Assembly: GCA_903929315.1 (NCBI GenBank)
Contig: CAIYUC010000108.1
Span: 1-42,091 of the forward strand
Direction: 5' to 3'
Source of the DNA: an uncultured Bacteroidales bacterium
Lineage (GTDB): Bacteria > Bacteroidota > Bacteroidia > Bacteroidales > FEN-979
DNA length: 42,091 bases
Below, one piece after another: positions 18,678 through 26,184 of this stretch (position 1 is the first letter of the stretch; the number at the start of each line of letters is the position of its first letter). The translations under genes were made by a program, and so were the position numbers. Below the pieces are notes generated by a model that saw only the letters and a program-made list of their open reading frames with translations, searched no databases and was not told the DNA's origin.

Positions 18678-18699
18678 AGCTGCGAAGTTTTTGAGGGAT

Positions 18700-19542
18700 A
18701 TGTCAGAGAAAAGCAATTTCCTTTACAAGGCATATAAGAAAAAGGCGTATTCATTGCAGTCAAACCTGGTACAATCTTCTGCCCGGTTGGAGACCGGCCA
18801 GATCCATCGAATAAGGCTCGATATTAAGAGAATCAGGGCCATTTTTCAACTGATAGAGATCCTAAGACCAGAAGAGTTTTCAGAACAACGCGATGGTCAT
18901 TTTCTTAGAACCCTGTTTAAGACGGCAGGGAAAATAAGGGAACTCCAGGTTAACCTTCTTTCGCTGGAACAATTGGCAGAGAAATCGGATATTATTCTTC
19001 CATTCAAAGAATTCCTGATCCGGGAAGAAATAAAATACAGAAAGAATTTTAAATATGCAGCTACCCGGTTTGATTCCTCATATTTATCAGAGATTTCCTT
19101 AAAGATCAGTCAACTTGAGAAGGATATTCCCGCTGAGCAGATCATTGATCAAGCCATTGCCTTCATAACCACAGCCACTGTAGCCATTAGAAAATTGAAT
19201 ACAGGACCGGGAAGCACAGAAAGTATGCATAAAATCAGACAACAGCTGAAATCCTTAGGAGGGATTGCAGCACTGATCGCTACTACAAGACCGGATGAGA
19301 AGCTAAAAAATCTGATCAATGTGATAAAGAACACCGATTTCAGATTAGGACAGTGGCATGATCATGTTGTACTGGCAGCTTCGCTGGATTCTTTCCTTGA
19401 ACTGACGGAACAGGGTACGGGCGAAATAGCACTTACGTTGCAATTACTGTCAGAAAAAATGAAAAAGGAGAACCGGCATTGGGTACATGCGTTAAAACCA
19501 ACGGTACAATCGACAATTCGGGAAATCAAACTTTATATATAA
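18700..19542 (+). CDS. CHAD domain-containing protein
   Basis: Conserved His/basic helices 'HRIRLDIKRIRAIF', 'MHKIRQQLKSLGG', 'GQWHDHVVLAAS'; ATG 18700 (MSEKS) preferred over track start 18691. Confidence 0.85.
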   Translation: MSEKSNFLYKAYKKKAYSLQSNLVQSSARLETGQIHRIRLDIKRIRAIFQLIEILRPEEFSEQRDGHFLRTLFKTAGKIRELQVNLLSLEQLAEKSDIILPFKEFLIREEIKYRKNFKYAATRFDSSYLSEISLKISQLEKDIPAEQIIDQAIAFITTATVAIRKLNTGPGSTESMHKIRQQLKSLGGIAALIATTRPDEKLKNLINVIKNTDFRLGQWHDHVVLAASLDSFLELTEQGTGEIALTLQLLSEKMKKENRHWVHALKPTVQSTIREIKLYI

Positions 19543-19576
19543 ATATCTGTTTTACTAAAAGTTTCGTATCAATACC

Positions 19577-20011
19577 ATGGATAGTAAATCAATACTGTTC
19601 AGGTCTGAGAATATCGACTTTTATGCGGACTGTCCTGCACCGGAAGAATATTACAAATTGTTCCTGACGACAGACTGGAATAATGAATATTGTTTCACGA
19701 AAGTGGAAATTGAACAATCGATCCGGAACATCTGGTACACGATATCTGCTTATGCCGGAAAAGAACTTATCGGCAGTGGTAGTATCCTGTCTGACGGCAT
19801 ACATCATGCCCTTATTGTAAACATGATCGTACATCCAGATTATCAAAACCAGGGCATCGGAACAACTATTCTCAGGTTACTGGTAAAAAAATGCAGGGAA
19901 TGCAAGATCCGGGATATCCAGCTATTTGCAGTAGAGAATAAATGCAGGTTTTACAAAAAATTTGGTTTTGTTGCCCGCCCGGATAATGCCCCCGGAATGC
20001 AATTCAAGTAA
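19577..20011 (+). CDS. GNAT family N-acetyltransferase
   Basis: 'ALIVNMIVHPDYQNQGIGTTILRLLVKKCRE' acetyl-CoA-binding motif; 'FYKKFGFVAR'. Confidence 0.92.
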   Translation: MDSKSILFRSENIDFYADCPAPEEYYKLFLTTDWNNEYCFTKVEIEQSIRNIWYTISAYAGKELIGSGSILSDGIHHALIVNMIVHPDYQNQGIGTTILRLLVKKCRECKIRDIQLFAVENKCRFYKKFGFVARPDNAPGMQFK

Positions 20012-20023
20012 TAATATCTAACG

Positions 20024-20031
20024 TATCTTTG
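20024..20031 (+). promoter_or_regulatory. Candidate -7 element TATCTTTG
   Basis: TAnnTTTG 20 nt upstream of ATG 20052; -33 not evident. Confidence 0.3.
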
Positions 20032-20051
20032 CTACCCAAACTAAACACACT

Positions 20052-21149
20052 ATGAAAGATGCTCGTGAGGTACGGAAGCTTCCACCTGTCTGGTTCATCA
20101 GATTACTCAGTAGCTTCCGCCAGGCTTTACTTTCCTTTAGTAAGAAAATCTACCCCGCCAATGTGGTTCTCTCAGAACATATCCAATATTTCTGGCTTCT
20201 TTCCTGCATCCGGGTTGCGGCTGAATTGAACATTGCAGAGATCCTGAAAAACGGGCCAAAGACGATCGGGGAAATTGCACAACTGACCGGTGCACATAGT
20301 GAATCGCTTCATCGAGTGATGCGTGCTTTAGCCAGCCAGGGTATTTTCAGGAAGAACAGGAACAACAGGTTTGCCAACACTTCGCTTTCAAAACCACTGA
20401 TTGATGGGAAAGGATCTTTACGGAATATGATAATGCAACACCTTGGTAAACTGAACTGGTCGGTATTCAACGAGATCTCATACACTGTTAAAACCGGGAA
20501 AGATGCTTTTTCAAAAGTTAATGGCAAAAGGATCTATGATTACTTGTCAGAGCACGAGGAAGAATGCGCACTATTTGATAAATCCATGACAGAACTCACA
20601 GATTTCTCCATTGAGCCTTTATTGAATTCCTATGATTTTTCCGGATATAAGACCATTGCTGACATCGGGGGAGGCGAAGGATTGCTTCTCGCCAATATTT
20701 TATTTAAACATAAAAACTCAAAGGGAATACTTATTGATTTACCGGCCGGCCTGAATAACTCACAAATGATTTTTGAGAAATACGGGGTGATGAACAGGGT
20801 GCAGATTATTCCCGGGAATTTTTTCGAGTCAATACCTGCATTGGCTGATGCCTATATCGTTAAAAATATTATTCCTAACTGGAGTGATGAGGAGGGAGCG
20901 ATGATCCTCTCCAATATCCGGCAGGTTCTCCCTGACAATGGCAAAATATTGCTTATTGAAATGGTTGTGGAAGAGGATAATCGTCCGTCCTATGGAAAAA
21001 TTATAGATATCCAGATGATGGTTTGTATGCAGGCCGGGAAAGAAAGGACCCGGAAAGAATTCCAGGCCATCATTGAAAAAGCAGGTTTAAAGATCAAAAG
21101 GATCGTCCCGACAATTGCGCCATTCAGCATTATCGAATTAATGAAATGA
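20052..21149 (+). CDS. Class I SAM-dependent methyltransferase, O-methyltransferase (ASMT/Methyltransf_2)-like
   Basis: N-terminal winged-helix dimerisation region 'AAELNIAEILKNGPKTIGEIAQLTGAHSESLHRVMRALASQGIF' and 'IADIGGGEGLLLANIL'. Confidence 0.9.
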   Translation: MKDAREVRKLPPVWFIRLLSSFRQALLSFSKKIYPANVVLSEHIQYFWLLSCIRVAAELNIAEILKNGPKTIGEIAQLTGAHSESLHRVMRALASQGIFRKNRNNRFANTSLSKPLIDGKGSLRNMIMQHLGKLNWSVFNEISYTVKTGKDAFSKVNGKRIYDYLSEHEEECALFDKSMTELTDFSIEPLLNSYDFSGYKTIADIGGGEGLLLANILFKHKNSKGILIDLPAGLNNSQMIFEKYGVMNRVQIIPGNFFESIPALADAYIVKNIIPNWSDEEGAMILSNIRQVLPDNGKILLIEMVVEEDNRPSYGKIIDIQMMVCMQAGKERTRKEFQAIIEKAGLKIKRIVPTIAPFSIIELMK

Positions 21150-21241
21150 TAACCCCGGGTTCATGACCGGTCGATCATTCCTTACTCTGCCATTCAAATC
21201 CTTCCATTATTTTTCCACCTGCCTTTTACAGTTTAATTCCT

Positions 21242-21249
21242 TAACTTTG
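21242..21249 (+). promoter_or_regulatory. Candidate -7 element TAACTTTG, very close to the start codon
   Basis: TAnnTTTG ends 4 nt before ATG 21254, implying a leaderless or very short-leader transcript if real. Confidence 0.25.
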
Positions 21250-21253
21250 CTTC

Positions 21254-22444
21254 ATGCAGAAGCTCCTTGCTGCCCTTTATAAAGAAATCCTTATTCTTTA
21301 CCGGGACCTCCCCGGATTACTCATCCTTTTTTTAATGCCGGTTATCCTGATCCTGATCGTAACTGTTGCACAGGAAAATGCAATGAAATGGTCGAAAGAA
21401 TCAAAGAGTGAAATCCTTTTTGTTGACCAATCACATTCAGCGACTTCAAAAGCAATCGGGCAAAGTCTTGATAATTCCGGGTTCTACACGTTGATCAAAG
21501 AATATAAGCATCAATCCTTGAATGTGGACGCAGTCACGAAACTAATCGCAGAAGGTGATTATTCCATTGGCATCATAATAGCGCGAAAAGATTCAGCAAT
21601 TCAACTATTGATCGACCCGGTACTGCAGGAACAATTTAAGAATTCAATCATTGCCTCTCTGACCTTTATTATTAAAGGTGCCCAAAGCAGGATTGCCATA
21701 GAAACACTCCTTAAGGCCATGGTTCCCGGGATGAATCAGGCAGTTGACGGGATCATCAGGTCCTCTTTGGATCATAATACTCCGGTAACAGAAGTCTATC
21801 CGGCCAAGGACAGATCTTTCATTAAACCTTCATTATCACAAAACAGTATTCCCGGGTTTATTCTTTTTGCTATGTTTTTCATTGTAATCCCTTTGTCAGG
21901 GAGCATGATCAACGAGAAAAATGAAGGTTCTTTTGCCCGTCTGAAAACATTGCCAGTGCCTGTTTCCATCCTTTTAACATCCAAAGTGATCGGCTATCTT
22001 GCCGTTTGTCTTATTCAATTTGCCCTGATGCTGGCCATAGGTGTTTGGGTCCTCCCGGCATTTTTTGGACTGCCGGCATTCCATCCTGGAAATCAACACC
22101 TTGCTATTATACTCACAACCCTGGCTTCGAGCCTTGCGGCGATCGGTTTCGGCCTTATCGTCGGGGCCTGTTCTACCACCCATGGACAAGCGGCTTTGTT
22201 TGGATCTGTGATGGTAGTCATTCTGGGAATTATAAGCGGATCGTTTCTCCCGGTGCATCTGTTTCCGAAAGTTTTCCAGTACCTGAGCTCTATCTCCCCT
22301 GTCCGCTGGGGAATTGATAATTACCTGGACATTTTTGTCCGGGGAGAAACCCTTGCCAACATTGTTCCCAATATTTTATTATTACTTTTGTTTTTTGTTT
22401 TTGCATTGATCATTTCCATTTTTATTTTTGCAAAACCGAAATAA
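21254..22444 (+). CDS. ABC-2 type transporter permease
   Basis: 396 aa; N-terminal TM, large extracytoplasmic segment, five-plus C-terminal TMs, 'MINEKNEGSFARLKTLPVPVSILLTSKVIGYL'. Confidence 0.9.
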   Translation: MQKLLAALYKEILILYRDLPGLLILFLMPVILILIVTVAQENAMKWSKESKSEILFVDQSHSATSKAIGQSLDNSGFYTLIKEYKHQSLNVDAVTKLIAEGDYSIGIIIARKDSAIQLLIDPVLQEQFKNSIIASLTFIIKGAQSRIAIETLLKAMVPGMNQAVDGIIRSSLDHNTPVTEVYPAKDRSFIKPSLSQNSIPGFILFAMFFIVIPLSGSMINEKNEGSFARLKTLPVPVSILLTSKVIGYLAVCLIQFALMLAIGVWVLPAFFGLPAFHPGNQHLAIILTTLASSLAAIGFGLIVGACSTTHGQAALFGSVMVVILGIISGSFLPVHLFPKVFQYLSSISPVRWGIDNYLDIFVRGETLANIVPNILLLLLFFVFALIISIFIFAKPK

Positions 22445-22471
22445 ACACCAATTTTCAAGAAATCCTTTTCA

Positions 22472-22981
22472 ATGAAGGAAAAAGATGGTTATATCAATTG
22501 TCCGGAACAGCAGGTTATCCTGTACGTGGAGAAAGAAGACGGGCAATACGGGCCCATGCAGACAGGATCATACCTTTCCGGGAATTACCTTGACGATTAC
22601 GAAATAAAACGGGTTCACCTTGAAGAATCTTTACGAATCCGTGTAATGAAGGGTGAAATAAGCATGGTGAAGTATTATATGGTTCTTGAAGACCTTACAC
22701 TTTCTGAACTAGCCGCAAGAGTGGGCTTGAGTAAAACAAAAGTCAATAGACATCTTGATCCTGTTCATTTTGGCAAAGCGAAAGTTGAGACACTTAAAAA
22801 ATATGCAGACGTTTTCAATGTTCCCGTATCAAATATGTTGCAGGTCATAATGCTGAAAAAAGGTGATAACCTTGAATCCTATACTGTCCTCGAAGAGAAA
22901 AAACAAACCGAAGGCATTGAACAAGTGAAAACAGAAAACCCATATGTGATGCTGGTTATAATCGGTGAGAAAAGAAAATGA
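22472..22981 (+). CDS. Helix-turn-helix (XRE-like) domain protein
   Basis: 'LTLSELAARVGLSKTKVNRHLDPVHFGKAKVETLKKYADVFNVPVSNML' HTH-like; ATGA overlap with the next gene. Confidence 0.72.
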   Translation: MKEKDGYINCPEQQVILYVEKEDGQYGPMQTGSYLSGNYLDDYEIKRVHLEESLRIRVMKGEISMVKYYMVLEDLTLSELAARVGLSKTKVNRHLDPVHFGKAKVETLKKYADVFNVPVSNMLQVIMLKKGDNLESYTVLEEKKQTEGIEQVKTENPYVMLVIIGEKRK

Positions 22982-23985
22982 TTACCATCCCCTACAAGCA
23001 TAAAATGGCGGCACATTGTGAGTCGGGAAGTATCACTTCCCTTCTTAACAATGCAGGTCTTGATATTACGGAACCTATGGTATTCGGGATCTCCAGCGGT
23101 ATTTTCTTCGGGTACTTTCATAAAATGAAATCTTTCCCCTTTCCAACGTTTATTGTCAGGAACAAACCCGGAAAAATGCGCGAGAACCTGACCAAACGGG
23201 CAGGCATAAAATTCCATACCTATACATTCAAGGATCCTGAAAAGGGGCGGCAAATGCTTAACCGTTTATTGGAACAGAATATTCCTACCGCAGCCCAGGT
23301 CGATTTCTTTTATATGGATTACATCCCCTCCTGGGAAAGAGTTCATATCAATGTCCATTTTATTGTGGTTGTAGGCCTGAATACCTATCATTATCTTGTC
23401 AGTGACAGCTATTTCCCGGAGCTGGTGTCACTGAAAACGGAATCTCTGAACACGGCCCGATTTGCAGGCGGTAATATGTCGCCAAAAGGTTTTTTATTTC
23501 ATCCTGAATTCATACCTAAAGATATTGATTACGAAAAGGCCATTATCAAGGGAATTAAAAAATCATGTTTCAATATGTTAAAGATCCCTATCCCCTTCCT
23601 GGGTGTAAAAGGGATCCGTTTATTTGCGAAGAAGATCATAGAATGGCCTTCACTGGCAAGGGATACGGAACATCTCTCACATGAGATCATGAAAATCAAT
23701 ATTCTGCTGGAAGACCAGGGCACCGGTGGCGGAGGATTTCGTTTTATGTTTGCTACTTTCCTTCAACAAGCCGCAGGCATGATTAATGAACCTGAGCTTC
23801 TTGACTTCTCAAAAAAAATGATGGAGATCGGGGATGGTTGGAGAGAATTCTCCCTGTTGGCTGCCAGGTTTGGTAAGAATCGTGACCTGGGCCCGGAACG
23901 AATGAAAGAATTATCCGAAAAGCTGATGGATCGGGCACAGGTAGAACAGCAATTCTTCTCCCAACTTTATAAAACTATAAAATAA
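22978..23985 (+). CDS. BtrH N-terminal domain-containing (butirosin BtrH-like) acyltransferase
   Basis: 335 aa; 'MAAHCESGSITSLLNNAG' with Cys14 (codon 23017), 'VHINVHFIVVVG', 'LVSDSYF' consistent with a Cys-His-Asp arrangement. Confidence 0.85.
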   Translation: MITIPYKHKMAAHCESGSITSLLNNAGLDITEPMVFGISSGIFFGYFHKMKSFPFPTFIVRNKPGKMRENLTKRAGIKFHTYTFKDPEKGRQMLNRLLEQNIPTAAQVDFFYMDYIPSWERVHINVHFIVVVGLNTYHYLVSDSYFPELVSLKTESLNTARFAGGNMSPKGFLFHPEFIPKDIDYEKAIIKGIKKSCFNMLKIPIPFLGVKGIRLFAKKIIEWPSLARDTEHLSHEIMKINILLEDQGTGGGGFRFMFATFLQQAAGMINEPELLDFSKKMMEIGDGWREFSLLAARFGKNRDLGPERMKELSEKLMDRAQVEQQFFSQLYKTIK

Positions 23986-23995
23986 AACCAATCCA

Positions 23996-24292
23996 ATGAC
24001 TGAAATACCTTCTGCAGAACTGAAGATGGAGATCAAAAAACTCATCATGAATACCCTCAACATTAATGATGTTAACCCGGCAGAGGTGGATGATGAACTT
24101 CCTCTTTTCGGGGGAGGTAATAAGCTTTCACTGGATTCAGTCGATGCACTGGAAATAATTATGGCGATCCAGCGAACATATCAGGTCCGGATCGCCGATC
24201 AAAATCTGGCACGATATACACTCAGATCCATCAACAGTATCGCCGAATTTATTGAATCAGAAAAAGCCAAGCAACATCCTGAAACAAAATAG
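23996..24292 (+). CDS. Acyl carrier protein
   Basis: 98 aa; 'LSLDSVDALEIIMAIQRTYQVRI' with candidate phosphopantetheine Ser48 (codon 24137). Confidence 0.93.
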   Translation: MTEIPSAELKMEIKKLIMNTLNINDVNPAEVDDELPLFGGGNKLSLDSVDALEIIMAIQRTYQVRIADQNLARYTLRSINSIAEFIESEKAKQHPETK

Positions 24293-24295
24293 CTC

Positions 24296-25402
24296 TTGAA
24301 AAACTCCTATCTCACAGCAGGCATAAGTCTTCCTAATCTATTACGTCTGCTTCGCAGAAACGAGATCTCCTTCCGGCCAAAATATTTATTCAGGCTTCTT
24401 TTTTTACTTCAAAGTGCATTATGGTCATCTTTTTTTGCGCTCATCGAAAAAGTAAAGTATGAGAAAAAGATCCGGAAGGTTGCAATACCTGAAGATCCTG
24501 TTTTTATTATCGGGCACTGGAGGTCAGGGTCGACATTTCTTCACCAGCTGATGAGCCTGGATCCAAATTTCACTGTGCCAACCCTTTTCAAGGTGGCAAT
24601 TCCGGATAGTTTTCTTTCATCCCATAAATATTATAAACCAATCATGAGCTCCATGGTGAGTAAAATCAGACCCATGGACAAGGTAAGGCTTGGGATGGAT
24701 GAACCACAGGAAGATGAATATGCTGTTTATAGGATCACTCAATTCTCTCCTCTTGAAAGGCTTGTTTTTCCTAATAATTCTAATTATTTTCTGCTGGATC
24801 TCGCTTCTTTTCTTCCGGAAAATTCTCACCTGGCAGATTGGGAACAGAAACTCGTTTGGTATTTCAGGAAGTTATCTTTTAAATCGGGAAAACCTATTGT
24901 TTCCAAAAATCCTTTCAATTCTTTACGTATCAGGGAACTGAACAAACTTTTTCCTGAAGCCCGTTTTATCCATATTTACAGGAATCCCTTTGATGTCATC
25001 CCATCTACGATTCATATGTGGAATATTATTCAGCAACAGAATTCGCTCAACCGTCAGGGAAGAAAACCTGAACTGGATGAAGTTGTGACAGTCTTTGACC
25101 GGGTATTATCTGCCATACGTAAAGACAAGGAGTCATTGCCGGAAAACAGGTTCTACGAAATGCCATTCGAGGACCTGGAATCAGACCCAGTGAAAGAAAT
25201 AACCAAACTTTATAAAGCTTTTAACCTGAGCTATAACAATGAATTTGAGAAAAAGATGAAATCGTTCTTATCAGAAATGCAAGGATTCAAAAAAAATGTT
25301 TTTCAACTTACCCTTGAGGAAAAGACATTGATCTATGACAGACTCCGCCATCAAATGGAACATTATGGTTATAGTCAGAATTATATAGGATCGATCCAAT
25401 AA
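24296..25402 (+). CDS. Sulfotransferase family protein
   Basis: 'PVFIIGHWRSGSTFLHQLMSLDP' 5'-phosphosulfate-type loop and 'RFIHIYRNPFDVIPSTIHMW' 3'-phosphate-type motif; TTG start 4 nt after ACP stop. Confidence 0.88.
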   Translation: MKNSYLTAGISLPNLLRLLRRNEISFRPKYLFRLLFLLQSALWSSFFALIEKVKYEKKIRKVAIPEDPVFIIGHWRSGSTFLHQLMSLDPNFTVPTLFKVAIPDSFLSSHKYYKPIMSSMVSKIRPMDKVRLGMDEPQEDEYAVYRITQFSPLERLVFPNNSNYFLLDLASFLPENSHLADWEQKLVWYFRKLSFKSGKPIVSKNPFNSLRIRELNKLFPEARFIHIYRNPFDVIPSTIHMWNIIQQQNSLNRQGRKPELDEVVTVFDRVLSAIRKDKESLPENRFYEMPFEDLESDPVKEITKLYKAFNLSYNNEFEKKMKSFLSEMQGFKKNVFQLTLEEKTLIYDRLRHQMEHYGYSQNYIGSIQ

Positions 25403-25405
25403 TTT

Positions 25406-25428
25406 CTTATTTTTGAAACTAAAATAAG
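25406..25428 (+). other. Inverted repeat CTTATTTT-N7-AAAATAAG overlapping a TATTTTTG -7-like element (25408-25415)
   Basis: Perfect 8-bp arms 25406-25413 and 25421-25428, immediately after the sulfotransferase stop codon and before ATG 25456. Confidence 0.6.
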
Positions 25429-25455
25429 GTAAGAAAAGCTTCAAGTCAATCCCAT

Positions 25456-26166
25456 ATGAAGAAAGTTTTTCCTGTTTCTCTATTGCTATTGTGTAACTTA
25501 TATTTAAATTCCTTTAGCCAGGATACCATAGTAAAAAAATCATCATTGCATGAGAACTATATCCTTAACAGATCTTATCTTAAAATCGGGGCTTCATTAC
25601 CGGCGGGTTTATATGGGAAGGACCAATTATTCAAAGCGTACAATAATCCTGATCCCAATAATAATTACGTCATCTATCCGGCTGCAAAATTAGGCGGTGT
25701 TCTGGATGTGGGATGCCTGATTTACCTCGGGCCGGCATTCGCCGGAAATCGGCTGCGGGCAGGCATTGACGCGACTTTGTTTTCTTTAGCATTTAACCAA
25801 ACCGATCTCCCCTATTACCCTCAGGATGAGAATAATAAATGGAAATTCTGGTACTTCTATCTCGGTCAGAAATTCGGACCTGTTTTTACAATCAATCCCT
25901 TTGACCGGTTAATGATCGATTTGTCATATAAGTTGAATGCCTACATGTCATACTTGCATCATCAATTCGAAGGGGATTGGAAAGATGACTGGGGGAAAAA
26001 TCTGCTGCAAAGTGAAGTGAGTCTCAACATCAGATATCGTATCATCATTGCTTCCTTTCAGTACAACTTCGGTGAGTGCCTGTATAACAGGTTCGATACC
26101 AAAGACCCCAGCTACAAAATTGACAATTCAACATTTCGTGTCCTTGTCGGATTTGTTTTTCACTAA
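25456..26166 (+). CDS. Secreted/outer-membrane beta-barrel-like hypothetical protein
   Basis: Signal peptide 'MKKVFPVSLLLLCNLYLNSFSQ'; alternating amphipathic strands; ends in aromatic 'VLVGFVFH'. Confidence 0.7.
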   Translation: MKKVFPVSLLLLCNLYLNSFSQDTIVKKSSLHENYILNRSYLKIGASLPAGLYGKDQLFKAYNNPDPNNNYVIYPAAKLGGVLDVGCLIYLGPAFAGNRLRAGIDATLFSLAFNQTDLPYYPQDENNKWKFWYFYLGQKFGPVFTINPFDRLMIDLSYKLNAYMSYLHHQFEGDWKDDWGKNLLQSEVSLNIRYRIIIASFQYNFGECLYNRFDTKDPSYKIDNSTFRVLVGFVFH

Positions 26167-26184
26167 TAACTGTTGACATTAAGC

